Assembly (NCBI RefSeq): GCF_003097235.1
Contig: NZ_QEQQ01000036.1
Coordinates: 1 to 39,580, forward strand
DNA: 39,580 bases
Reading direction: 5' to 3'
Origin: Pseudomonas sp. CC120222-01a
Lineage (GTDB): Bacteria > Pseudomonadota > Gammaproteobacteria > Pseudomonadales > Pseudomonadaceae
The notes under the pieces are model-generated. The model did no database searches, was not told the DNA's origin, and saw only the letters and a list, made by a program, of their open reading frames with translations. Positions 16,554 to 24,679 of this stretch are shown piece after piece (within the stretch, counting starts at the first letter, position 1; every line of letters starts with the position of its first letter). The position numbers were made by a program, and so were the translations under genes.

Positions 16554-16650
16554 AGGGCCTATTCGCGGGCGAGCCCGCTCCCACAGGTACACCCCAGCCT
16601 TCGAAGCCGGTGATACTCCTGCGGGAGCGGGCACGCCCGCGAAAGGGCCC
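16554..16650. repeat. REP inverted pair
   Basis: Two opposed REPs between the convergent MATE and GSDEF-EAL genes. The right copy touches the stop codon of the EAL gene at 16650-16652. Confidence 0.9.
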
Positions 16651-18317
16651 TAGAGGGCAGCCAAGAGGGGGCGGCAGGATGCCTGCATCAGATAATCGAT
16701 CAACTCCCCCACCGGCAGCGGCTTACTGACCAGGAACCCTTGCACCTGGTCACAGCCGAACCCGCGCAGCAAGGCCATCTGTTCCGGGCTTTCCACACCC
16801 TCGGCCACTACTTCCAGATTGAGGTTGTGCGCCAGGTTGATCATGGCGTGCACCAGCTTGCGGTTCTCTTCACGCATCTCCATCTCGGCAACGAAGCTGC
16901 GGTCGACCTTGAGCAAGGTGATCGGCAGGCTGTTCAGGTGCACGAACGACGAGAAACCGGTACCGAAGTCGTCCAGCGAGAAGCGCACCCCCAGCCGCCC
17001 GAGGGCGTCCATGGTCTGGCGCACCAGCTCGTTGCGGCGCATCACCGCGGTTTCGGTCAGTTCGAATTCCAACCAACGGGCATCCACGCCGTGCTCGATG
17101 ATCAACCGGCTCAGGGTGGCCAGCAGCTGGCTGTCCTGGAACTGCCGGAAGCTCAGGTTCACTGCCATGTGCAGCGGCTCCAGCCCCTGTTCGCGCAGCG
17201 CCTGCATGTCGCGCAGGGCACGGGAAATCACCCAGTAGCCCAGCGGCACGATCAGCCCGCTCTGTTCGGCCAGCGGCACGAATTCGCTGGGCGGCAGCAG
17301 GCCGCGCTCGGCATGGCGCCAGCGCACCAGGGCCTCGAGGCCGACGATGCGCCCATCGGCAAGGTTCAGCCGCGGCTGGTAGTGCAATTCCAGTTCGTCA
17401 CGGCGCAGCGCCCGACGCAGCTCGCTTTCCAGGTCGGCCAGGCTGCGCGCGTTGCGGTTGATGCGTTCGTTGAATACGTGGAAGGTGCAGCCCTGGCTGC
17501 CCTTGGCCTGGCGCATGGCGATGTGCGCATGCCACATCAGCGGGTCGGGGCCGCCCTGGGCACGGGCGTGGGCCAGGCCCAGGCTGCAGCCGAGCAACAG
17601 GCTCTCGCCGTCGATCCAGTAGGGTTCGGCCAAGGCCTCGACGATGCGTTCGGCGATCCATTCTGCGCGGTTGGCATCGCGGCGTGTGTCGATCAGCAGG
17701 GCGAACTCGTCGCTGCCCAGGCGCGCCAGCTGATCGCCAGCCTCCAGCTGTTGCTTGAGGCGCGCCACCACCTGAAGGATCAGGCGGTCGCCGCACTGAT
17801 GACCCAGGGCGTCGTTGACATGGCGGAAGTTGTCCAGGTCCAGGTGGCCGAGGGCCACGCCGCGGCCTTCGTTCTCGGCCAGGCGCGTGGTCAGCAGGGC
17901 CTGGAAGCCCTGGCGGTTGGCAATGCCGGTCAGCGGGTCCTGCTCGGCCAGGCGCTGCAAGGTGGCCACCAGCACACCGCGCTCGCGCACATGGCGCAGC
18001 GAGCGGCGCAGGGCATCGACGTTGAGCTGGTCGCGTACCAGCCAGTCACTGACGCCAGTGGGCGCAGTGTCTGGTTCATGGTCGAGCAACAGGATGGTCG
18101 GCAGTTCACAGCGCCCAGGTGCAGGCTGCAAGGCCGGCGTGGCCAGCACCACGGCCTGGCGGTCATGGCTGAACAGGGTATCGACCGCCGCCCAGTTCGG
18201 CGCGGTCAGCAATACGGCAGTACCGTCCAGCGGTAGCAGGCATTCGCGTAATAAGGCGGCCCATTCCGGCTCATCAGCCAACAGCAGCAAACGCAAAGGT
18301 TCGACAGGCGTGGACAA
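16650..18317 (-). CDS. GSDEF-EAL protein, likely c-di-GMP phosphodiesterase
   Basis: The 555-residue protein has three parts. Residues 1-115 form a degenerate receiver domain with no phospho-acceptor Asp (AVVLATPAL) but the typical end DWLVRDQLNVDALRRS. The GGDEF domain has GSDEF at 201-205 and no inhibitory RxxD site. The EAL domain (EAL at 328-330) keeps its catalytic set: NLSFRQF, ELTE, DDFGTGFSS, KVDRSF, EGVES and QGF. Hydrolysis of c-di-GMP is therefore likely, and cyclase activity doubtful. It resembles, from memory, P. aeruginosa ProE (PA5295). The start is TTG at 18317 with AAGGAGC; no ATG is near. A Fur-like box lies 60 bp upstream. Confidence 0.9.
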   Translation of the reverse strand: MSTPVEPLRLLLLADEPEWAALLRECLLPLDGTAVLLTAPNWAAVDTLFSHDRQAVVLATPALQPAPGRCELPTILLLDHEPDTAPTGVSDWLVRDQLNVDALRRSLRHVRERGVLVATLQRLAEQDPLTGIANRQGFQALLTTRLAENEGRGVALGHLDLDNFRHVNDALGHQCGDRLILQVVARLKQQLEAGDQLARLGSDEFALLIDTRRDANRAEWIAERIVEALAEPYWIDGESLLLGCSLGLAHARAQGGPDPLMWHAHIAMRQAKGSQGCTFHVFNERINRNARSLADLESELRRALRRDELELHYQPRLNLADGRIVGLEALVRWRHAERGLLPPSEFVPLAEQSGLIVPLGYWVISRALRDMQALREQGLEPLHMAVNLSFRQFQDSQLLATLSRLIIEHGVDARWLEFELTETAVMRRNELVRQTMDALGRLGVRFSLDDFGTGFSSFVHLNSLPITLLKVDRSFVAEMEMREENRKLVHAMINLAHNLNLEVVAEGVESPEQMALLRGFGCDQVQGFLVSKPLPVGELIDYLMQASCRPLLAAL

Positions 18318-18376
18318 GCGGGCTCCTTAAGGCTCGAAAGGTATAGCGTTGGATGTCGGACATGCTACTGCATAAA

Positions 18377-18391
18377 TGAAAATGATTTTCA
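18377..18391. promoter_or_regulatory. Fur-like box upstream of the GSDEF-EAL gene
   Basis: TGAAAAT-G-ATTTTCA is a perfect 7-1-7 dyad that differs from the Fur core TGATAATnATTATCA at one base per half. It lies 60 bp from the EAL gene start and 226 bp from rep. Iron (or another metal) control of c-di-GMP turnover is the natural reading, unproven. Confidence 0.5.
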
Positions 18392-18492
18392 CTTTTAGAC
18401 ATATCCTTTGCCTACAGTGCCTCCCGTCGCATTTTGACGTGCATCCTGCGGGAAAGTCGTCAAACCGGCAATTACGATTTTTCCGGTGAATA

Positions 18493-18546
18493 GCATTAGT
18501 TTCACTAATGCTTATCCCTGAACAAAAGTCTGACTCAAACGTCAGA
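18493..18546. promoter_or_regulatory. Tandem hairpin dyads upstream of rep
   Basis: GCATTAG-TTTCA-CTAATGC (18493-18511) and TCTGAC-TCAAAC-GTCAGA (18529-18546) stand in the 299-bp divergent region, 70-125 bp before rep. They could be operators or leader hairpins. Nothing else was recognised there apart from the Fur-like box. Confidence 0.35.
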
Positions 18547-18616
18547 CGGTCGCGCCACAACTGGCCCATGCCTGTTAGAATGCGCGGCTATTTTCTGGCG
18601 ACCCCCGGTTTCTAGC

Positions 18617-20626
18617 ATGTCCCGACTCAATCCCCGGCAACAGGAAGCCCGTGACTACGTCGGCGGCCCTCTATTGGTGCTCGCCGGTGCTGGCTCGGGC
18701 AAGACCAGCGTGATCACGCGCAAGATTGCCCACCTCATCCAGAACTGCGGCATCCGTGCCCAGTACATCGTGGCGATGACCTTCACCAACAAGGCCGCCC
18801 GCGAGATGAAGGAGCGGGTCGCCACCCTGCTACGTCCGGGGGAAGGCCGTGGCCTGACGGTGTGCACCTTCCACAACCTGGGCCTGAACATCATCCGCAA
18901 GGAACACGAGCGCCTGGGCTACAAGCCGGGCTTCTCGATCTTCGATGAATCCGACATCAAGGCGCTGCTGTCGGACATCATGCAGAAGGAATACTCCGGC
19001 GACGACGGCATCGACGAGATCAAGAACATGATCGGTGCCTGGAAAAACGACCTGATCCTGCCCGCCGAAGCCCTGGAAAAGGCGCGCAACCCGCGCGAGC
19101 AGACCGCCGCCATCGTCTACACCCACTACCAGCGCACGCTCAAGGCGTTCAACGCGGTGGACTTCGACGACCTGATCCTGCTGCCGGTCAAGCTGTTCCA
19201 GGAGCACCCCGACGTGCTCGAACGCTGGCAGAACCGCGTGCGCTACCTGCTGGTGGACGAATACCAGGACACCAACGCCAGCCAGTACCTGCTGGTGAAG
19301 ATGCTGATCGGCATGCGCAACCAGTTCACCGTGGTGGGCGATGACGACCAGTCGATCTACGCCTGGCGTGGCGCACGCCCAGAGAACCTGATGCTGCTCA
19401 AGGAGGACTACCCCTCCCTGAAGATCGTCATGCTCGAACAGAATTACCGCTCCACCAGCCGCATCCTGCGCTGCGCCAACGTGCTGATCGCCAACAACCC
19501 GCATGATTTCGAAAAGCAGCTGTGGAGCGAGATGGGCGTGGGCGACGAGATCCGCGTGATCCGCTGCAAGAACGAGGAAGCCGAGGCCGAACGCGTGGCC
19601 ATGGAAATCCTCACCTTGCACCTGCGCACCAACCGCCCGTACAGCGACTTCGCCATCCTCTACCGCGGCAACTACCAGGCCAAGCTGATTGAACTGAAGT
19701 TGCAGCACCACCAGGTGCCGTATCGCCTGTCGGGTGGCAACAGCTTCTTCGGCCGCCAGGAGGTCAAGGACCTGATGGCCTACCTGCGCCTGCTGGTGAA
19801 CCCGGACGACGACAACGCCTACCTGCGGGTGATCAACGTGCCGCGCCGCGAGATCGGCTCGACCACCCTGGAAAAACTCGGCAACTATTCCACCGAGCGC
19901 GGCATCTCGATGTACGCCGCCAGCGAGGAGCTGGGCCTGGGCGAGCACCTTGACGCCCGCTACACCGAGCGCCTGCAGCGCTTCAAGCACTGGCTCGACG
20001 GCGTGCGCCACAAGGTTGCCCTGGAAGACCCGATTGCCGCGCTGCACGAGATGATCCGCGACATCGACTACGAGAACTGGATCCGCCAGCAGACCGCCAG
20101 CGACAAGGCGGCGGAGTTCCGCATCAGCAACGTCTGGTTCCTGGTCGAAGCGCTGAAGAACACCCTCGAGAAGGACGAAGAGGGTGACATGACCATCGAG
20201 GACGCCATCGGCAAGCTGGTACTGCGCGACATGCTCGAGCGCCAGCAGGAAGAGGAAGAAAACGCCGAGGGTGTGCAGATGATGACCCTGCACGCCTCCA
20301 AGGGCCTGGAATTCCCTTACGTGTTCATCATGGGCATGGAGGAGGAAATCCTCCCCCACCGCTCCAGCATCGAGGCCGATACCATCGAAGAGGAACGCCG
20401 CCTGGCCTACGTGGGCATCACCCGCGCGCGCCAGACCCTGGCCTTCACCTTCGCCGCCAAGCGCAAGCAGTACGGTGAAATCATCGACTGCACGCCAAGC
20501 CGGTTCCTCGATGAATTGCCACCGGACGACCTGGCCTGGGAAGGCCTGGACGACGCGCCGGTCGAGGTGAAGGCCGCACGCGGCAACAACGCCCTGGCCG
20601 ATATCCGGGCGATGCTCAAACGCTGA
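18617..20626 (+). CDS. rep: ATP-dependent DNA helicase Rep
   Basis: Rep is a 3'-5' superfamily-1 helicase that clears proteins ahead of the replication fork and restarts stalled forks. All UvrD/Rep motifs are present: Walker A GAGSGKT with Lys29, Walker B LVDEYQDTN, DDQSIYAWRGA, EQNYRSTSRIL, TLHASKGLEFPYVF and RRLAYVGITRARQ. The length (669 residues) is normal for Rep, and the weaker C-terminus lacks the UvrD Tudor-like end. ATG 18617 lies just after CCCCCGGTTTCTAGC with a weak ribosome site. The next gene, xpt, starts 65 bp downstream on the same strand. Confidence 0.96.
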   Translation: MSRLNPRQQEARDYVGGPLLVLAGAGSGKTSVITRKIAHLIQNCGIRAQYIVAMTFTNKAAREMKERVATLLRPGEGRGLTVCTFHNLGLNIIRKEHERLGYKPGFSIFDESDIKALLSDIMQKEYSGDDGIDEIKNMIGAWKNDLILPAEALEKARNPREQTAAIVYTHYQRTLKAFNAVDFDDLILLPVKLFQEHPDVLERWQNRVRYLLVDEYQDTNASQYLLVKMLIGMRNQFTVVGDDDQSIYAWRGARPENLMLLKEDYPSLKIVMLEQNYRSTSRILRCANVLIANNPHDFEKQLWSEMGVGDEIRVIRCKNEEAEAERVAMEILTLHLRTNRPYSDFAILYRGNYQAKLIELKLQHHQVPYRLSGGNSFFGRQEVKDLMAYLRLLVNPDDDNAYLRVINVPRREIGSTTLEKLGNYSTERGISMYAASEELGLGEHLDARYTERLQRFKHWLDGVRHKVALEDPIAALHEMIRDIDYENWIRQQTASDKAAEFRISNVWFLVEALKNTLEKDEEGDMTIEDAIGKLVLRDMLERQQEEEENAEGVQMMTLHASKGLEFPYVFIMGMEEEILPHRSSIEADTIEEERRLAYVGITRARQTLAFTFAAKRKQYGEIIDCTPSRFLDELPPDDLAWEGLDDAPVEVKAARGNNALADIRAMLKR

Positions 20627-20648
20627 TCAACCCTTATTCTTTAAATCT

Positions 20649-20663
20649 GCCGCTTTCAGCGGC
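20649..20663 (+). other. Hairpin between rep and xpt
   Basis: GCCGCT-TTC-AGCGGC forms a 6-bp stem 23 bases after the rep stop codon. No T-run follows, so it is not a clear terminator; it may be part of the xpt leader. Confidence 0.35.
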
Positions 20664-20691
20664 CACCTTTGTTACATCGAGGAATACCACA

Positions 20692-21264
20692 GTGGAAGCA
20701 CTGCATCAGAAGATTCGCGAAGAAGGCATCGTGCTTTCCGATCAGGTTCTCAAAGTCGACGCGTTTCTCAACCACCAGATCGACCCGGCGCTGATGCAGC
20801 TGATCGGTGACGAGTTCGCCCGCCTGTTCGCCGATGCCGGCGTGACCAAGATCGTCACCATCGAAGCCTCGGGCATTGCCCCGGCAGTGATGACCGGCCT
20901 GAAGCTGGGCGTACCGGTGATCTTCGCGCGCAAGCACCAGTCGCTGACCCTGACCGAGAACCTGCTGACCGCCTCGGTGTACTCCTTCACCAAGCAGACC
21001 GAGAACACCGTGGCCATCTCGCCGCGCCACCTCAACAGCAGCGACCGCGTGCTGGTGATCGACGACTTCCTGGCCAACGGCAAGGCGTCGCAGGCACTGA
21101 TCTCGATCATCAAGCAGGCCGGTGCCACCGTTGCCGGCCTGGGCATCGTCATCGAGAAGTCGTTCCAGGGCGGCCGTGCCGAGCTGGACAGCCAGGGCTA
21201 CCGCGTTGAATCGCTGGCCCGGGTGAAGTCGCTGGAAGGTGGTGTGGTTTCGTTCATCGAGTAA
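20692..21264 (+). CDS. xpt: Xanthine phosphoribosyltransferase
   Basis: This 190-residue enzyme transfers ribose-5-phosphate from PRPP to xanthine, giving XMP in purine salvage. The PRPP-binding loop is [13 protein letters not shown] (about residues 122-134). The N-terminal segments [11 protein letters not shown] and EASGIAPA belong to the B. subtilis-type Xpt family. The start is GTG at 20692 with GAGGA upstream. It lies 65 bp after rep; no purine riboswitch was recognised in the gap. A REP pair follows. Confidence 0.95.
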
Positions 21265-21271
21265 CCGCGTC

Positions 21272-21364
21272 GCCTGCTTCGCGGGCGAGCCCGCTCCCAC
21301 AGGTACCGCACAGGTTTTGAATGCTGTGCAGTACCTGTGGGAGCGGGCATGCCCGCGAATGGCC
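21272..21364. repeat. REP inverted pair
   Basis: Opposed REPs between the convergent xpt and acetyl-CoA hydrolase/transferase genes. The arms run past the core into GTACCG...GTACCTG. Confidence 0.9.
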
Positions 21365-21377
21365 GCAACCCTCTCTA

Positions 21378-23234
21378 TCAGGCCGCCGCCAACCCCGCCA
21401 GCAACAACCGCTGGTAAAGCTCTTCCTTCAACCCCTGCGGCCGAGCCAGCTGCATCCGCACCAGGTGCGCCTCATACCCCTCCGGCCCCGGCGCCTCCAG
21501 TGCTGCCTTGCCCAGCTCCAACACCTCGCTCAGCTTGAACTTGCTCTTCAACCAGTTCAGCGCCCGCAACAAATCCCGTTCTTCTGCCGTGAAATCCGTG
21601 CCCAGCGGATATTCGGGGAACAGTCGCGCATGCCGCGCCTTGATCGCTTCCAGCCGCTCAGGCGTATTGTCAGTAAACCGCGCATCCAGCTGAAAGTCCC
21701 TGGCCAGCTTGCCGGCACGCTTGGCCTGTTCCATCAACTCACCCTGGAACCGCGAATCACTCACCGCCAGCAGCCGCGCAATCACCTCGCTGTCGGTCTG
21801 CCCACGCAAATCGGCAATGCCGTACTCGGTCACCACGATATCGCGCAGGTGCCGCGGAATGGTGCAATGGCCGTATTGCCAGAACAGGTTGGATGTCACC
21901 TCACCGCCCGACTCTCGCCAGCTGCGCAGCAGCAGGATCGAGCGCCCTCCTTCCAGTGCATGGCCTTGGGCAACGAAGTTGTATTGCCCGCCGACCCCGC
22001 TGAGTACGCGCCCGTCCTCCAGCTGATCGGCCACCCCGGCGCCGAGCAGGGTCATGCCGAACACCGTGTTGACGAAGCGCGCATCGCGGCGCTGGCGGCG
22101 CTTGAGGTCTTCCTGCCCGTACAGTTCGTTGATGTAGCTGATGCGGGTCATGGCGAACCGGGCGCGCTGCTCCAGCGGCATCTCGCGCAGACGCTGGTAG
22201 AACGCCTGCGGGCCGAGGAAGAACCCACCATGCACCAGGACGCCCTGCTCGTCCGCCGGGCGCCGCACCACGCCGGCCTCGGCCAGCGCCAGCAGGCCGT
22301 TGACGAACATTTCGCTGCACCCGTACAGGCCCTGAGCGAAGGCATCCAGGCCCCCTTCCCGCTCGATCAACGTTTGCCACGGGCCGACGTCCAGTTCGCC
22401 AAGCAAGGCGCGATACCCTTCGTTGTCACCCTGGCGCGCCAGCAGCGCGGCCGCCAGCGCATCCCCCATGGCACCGATGCCGATCTGCAGAGTACCGCCG
22501 TCGCGCACCAGTGAACTTGCGTGCAGGCCGATGCAGTGGTCCTGGGTGGTAACCGGCATGTTCGGGGTAGAGAACAGCCGGCGCTGCTCCGCTTCGTCGA
22601 TCAACAGGTCGAACGCGTCGATCGGCAGTTCGGCATCGCCCGGCATGTAGGGCAGTTCGGTATGCACCTGGCCGAGCATGAGGATGGTTTCACCTGCCGC
22701 CCGCCGCTTGGCGATCATCGGCTGCAGGTCGAGGGTGATGTCGGGATTGCAGGCCAGGCTCAGGTGGACCGGTTTCTCCGGCGTGGCAGCGACCAGCTGG
22801 GCGATCAGGTTCAGGCCCTTGGCGTTGATGTCGCGAGCGGCGTGGCTGTAGTTGCTGCTGATGTAGTCCTGCTGGGCGGTTTCGCTGTGCAGCAGGCTGC
22901 CGGGCTGCATGAAGAACTGCTCGACGCGGATGTTCGGTGGCAGGTTGTCGTTGCGCAGGTCGGTGAGGTAGGTGAGTTCTTCGTAGTCGGCGAACACGCG
23001 TTCGACGAAGGGCTCGAGGAAGCGTCTTTGCAGGCCGTCGCCCAAGGGTGGCCGGCCCAGGGATAACGCCGTGTAGATTGTCAGGCTCCGCTCCGGCAAT
23101 TCGCGCACGCGGGCGTACAGCGCGTTGACGAAGGCGTTGGGCTTGCCCAGGCCCAGCGGCAGGCCCATGTGAATGTGGGCTGGCAATTGGGAAAGGACTT
23201 GCTCGACGGCCTGGTCGATGGAGCAAAGGTGCAT
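21378..23234 (-). CDS. Acetyl-CoA hydrolase/transferase family protein
   Basis: This 618-residue protein belongs to the class-I CoA-transferase/acetyl-CoA hydrolase family. Family segments are LQIGIGAMGDAL in the middle, VGGQYNFVAQGHAL, and the C-terminal VVTEYGIADLRGQTD. The protein is longer than simple acetate CoA-transferases (about 500 residues), with about 80 extra residues at the C-terminus. It may move CoA between acyl groups or hydrolyse acyl-CoA; substrate not known. ATG 23234 has AGGAGG upstream, while an earlier ATG at 23252 has none. REP pairs flank it on both sides, so it appears to be a single-gene unit. Confidence 0.85.
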   Translation of the reverse strand: MHLCSIDQAVEQVLSQLPAHIHMGLPLGLGKPNAFVNALYARVRELPERSLTIYTALSLGRPPLGDGLQRRFLEPFVERVFADYEELTYLTDLRNDNLPPNIRVEQFFMQPGSLLHSETAQQDYISSNYSHAARDINAKGLNLIAQLVAATPEKPVHLSLACNPDITLDLQPMIAKRRAAGETILMLGQVHTELPYMPGDAELPIDAFDLLIDEAEQRRLFSTPNMPVTTQDHCIGLHASSLVRDGGTLQIGIGAMGDALAAALLARQGDNEGYRALLGELDVGPWQTLIEREGGLDAFAQGLYGCSEMFVNGLLALAEAGVVRRPADEQGVLVHGGFFLGPQAFYQRLREMPLEQRARFAMTRISYINELYGQEDLKRRQRRDARFVNTVFGMTLLGAGVADQLEDGRVLSGVGGQYNFVAQGHALEGGRSILLLRSWRESGGEVTSNLFWQYGHCTIPRHLRDIVVTEYGIADLRGQTDSEVIARLLAVSDSRFQGELMEQAKRAGKLARDFQLDARFTDNTPERLEAIKARHARLFPEYPLGTDFTAEERDLLRALNWLKSKFKLSEVLELGKAALEAPGPEGYEAHLVRMQLARPQGLKEELYQRLLLAGLAAA

Positions 23235-23299
23235 CGTGGCCTCCTGAATCATCCATGGGGTCAGGGGTTGGACATGGGCTCAAACGGGTTGGTTGCCTG

Positions 23300-23401
23300 T
23301 GCCGGCCCCTTCGCGGCTAAAGCCGCTCCCACAGGGACCTCACAGCCCTTGAACCCTGCGCTGTACCTGTGGGAGCGGCTTTAGCCGCGAAGAGGCCGGC
23401 A
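23300..23401. repeat. REP inverted pair (GGCTAAAGCC type)
   Basis: The core here is TTCGCGGCTAAAGCCGCTCCC, a variant with a CTAAAG head, paired with GGGAGCGGCTTTAGCCGCGAA. It lies between the cytochrome gene terminator and the acetyl-CoA hydrolase start. Confidence 0.9.
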
Positions 23402-23415
23402 CTGGCAGCACAAAT

Positions 23416-23445
23416 ACCAAGCCCGCCGGAATAGGCGGGCTTGGT
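23416..23445 (-). terminator. Perfect hairpin after the cytochrome c5 gene
   Basis: ACCAAGCCCGCC-N6-GGCGGGCTTGGT is a perfect 12-bp stem 16 bases past the cytochrome stop codon. The T-run after it on the minus strand is short (ATTTG), so termination may be partial. Confidence 0.65.
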
Positions 23446-23461
23446 GCAATTCAATTGTGGC

Positions 23462-23884
23462 TCAGAGCCCGGACATTTTCTTGATGGCCCCTTTCAGGTC
23501 ATCATCCGAGCAATCCGCGCAGGTGCCCTTCGGCGGCATGGCGTTCAGGCCGGTAATGGCCTTGGCCAGCAGCCCGTCCACTCCACCCTGCTCGTCAGCA
23601 CGCTTTTTCCACGCTGCCCCGTCGCCAATCTTCGGCGCCCCCAGCAAGCCGGTACCGTGGCAGGCGTTGCAATGCTTGGCAATCACGTCATCCGGGGTCT
23701 TGGCCCCGCCGCCGCCGGCTGCGGCTGCCACTTCCATGCCCTTGCATTCCTGGCCCTGCACACACACCTGGCCGACCGGCTCAAGGCGTTTGGCAAGCTC
23801 ATCGTTGGTCGCTGCGGTTGCGCTCATTGCCCAAAGGGCGAATACGGCTGCTGGTACGGCCAGCATCTTCTTGATTTGGTTCAC
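23462..23884 (-). CDS. Cytochrome c5 (periplasmic)
   Basis: This 140-residue c-type cytochrome carries electrons in the periplasm. The N-terminus (MNQIKKMLAVPAAVFALWA, then AMSATAA) is a Sec signal peptide. Haem attaches at CNACH (residues 72-76); the Met ligand is in LNAMPPKGT, and the nearby CADC pair fits the c5 disulfide. The start is taken as GTG 23884 because GAGGG lies upstream; its GTGA overlaps the stop of a five-codon reading frame (ATG at 23898), suggesting translational coupling. An upstream GTG at 23923 has no ribosome site. It lies downstream of the pauR-like gene, as P. aeruginosa cycB does from memory. Confidence 0.9.
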   Translation of the reverse strand: MNQIKKMLAVPAAVFALWAMSATAATNDELAKRLEPVGQVCVQGQECKGMEVAAAAGGGGAKTPDDVIAKHCNACHGTGLLGAPKIGDGAAWKKRADEQGGVDGLLAKAITGLNAMPPKGTCADCSDDDLKGAIKKMSGL

Positions 23885-24020
23885 GCGAACACCCTCATGG
23901 TGGCTAATCACGCCCGCGGCCACGGTAATGCGAGCGTTGAAAAGTATAGCGGGAACCCGGAAACCGTGGAACGACCCTACTCAGGAAAGGGGTATTGCCG
24001 AAGCATTGCACTGCGCTGGA

Positions 24021-24569
24021 TCAAAAGTTCGACGGTGTCGCCGCGCTGATCAGCCGCGCAGGCGCGTCGAACGGGTTGCGGAAACGGTGCGGGCGGGTGC
24101 TCTCGAAGTAATAGCTGTCGCCAGCTTCGAGGATGAAGATCTCGTTGCCCACCACCAGTTCGAGCTTGCCTTCGAGCAGGATGCCGGTTTCTTCACCGTC
24201 GTGGGTGAGCATCTCGGCACCGGTGTCGGCACCCGGTGGGTAGACCTCGGTGAGGAAAGCGATGGCGCGATTCGGGTGCGACTTGCCGACCAGCTTCATG
24301 GTCACTGCACCGTCGGAGATGTCGATCAGCTCATGGGCCTTGTAGACGATCTGTGCCGGGCTTTCGGCCTCCAACTCGACCGAAAAGAATTCGACCATCG
24401 ACATGGGAATGCCGCTGAGCACCTTGCGCAGCGAACTGATCGAGGGGCTGACGCTGTTCTTCTCGATCATCGAGATGGTGCTGTTGGTCACCCCCGCGCG
24501 CTTGGCGAGTTCCCGCTGGGACAGGCCCTTGAGCTTGCGGATGGCTTGCAGTCGTTCGCCGACGTCCAA
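24021..24569 (-). CDS. pauR: XRE-cupin regulator, PuuR/PauR-like
   Basis: This 182-residue regulator has an N-terminal helix-turn-helix of the XRE type (about residues 5-60: LQAIRKLKGLSQRELAKRAGVTNSTISMIE) and a C-terminal cupin (about 105-178, with HDGEETGILLEGKLELVVG). It is of the PuuR class that represses gamma-glutamylputrescine genes, and by remembered order it equals P. aeruginosa PauR. The start is TTG at 24569 with AGGAGG 8 bases before. A dyad TGAACG-N15-CGTTCA (24610-24636) upstream could be its own operator. A better PuuR-like palindrome lies at the kauB promoter. Its target set is inferred. Confidence 0.8.
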   Translation of the reverse strand: MDVGERLQAIRKLKGLSQRELAKRAGVTNSTISMIEKNSVSPSISSLRKVLSGIPMSMVEFFSVELEAESPAQIVYKAHELIDISDGAVTMKLVGKSHPNRAIAFLTEVYPPGADTGAEMLTHDGEETGILLEGKLELVVGNEIFILEAGDSYYFESTRPHRFRNPFDAPARLISAATPSNF

Positions 24570-24609
24570 AGCTGGAGCCTCCTGAAACGGTGAGATGGCG
24601 GGGTGAATG

Positions 24610-24636
24610 TGAACGATATCATGGCAATGCCGTTCA
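24610..24636. promoter_or_regulatory. Dyad upstream of the pauR-like gene
   Basis: TGAACG and CGTTCA, separated by 15 bases, lie about 40-65 bp before the pauR start. It may be an autoregulatory site, but its sequence differs from the kauB palindrome. Confidence 0.3.
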
Positions 24637-24679
24637 GTATTTACAACACACCGCCCCTCACGCTGTCCGCTTCGGCGCC

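Noticed and set aside
18327..18569. Possible 80-codon gene on the minus strand before rep
   Set aside because: No ribosome site, no family, and it overlaps the Fur-like box and the dyads; more likely regulatory DNA.
18830..20359. 509-codon minus-strand frame inside rep
   Set aside because: Antisense shadow of rep, which has all helicase motifs.
20627..20691. Purine riboswitch before xpt
   Set aside because: The 65-bp gap is too short for the aptamer and shows only one small hairpin.
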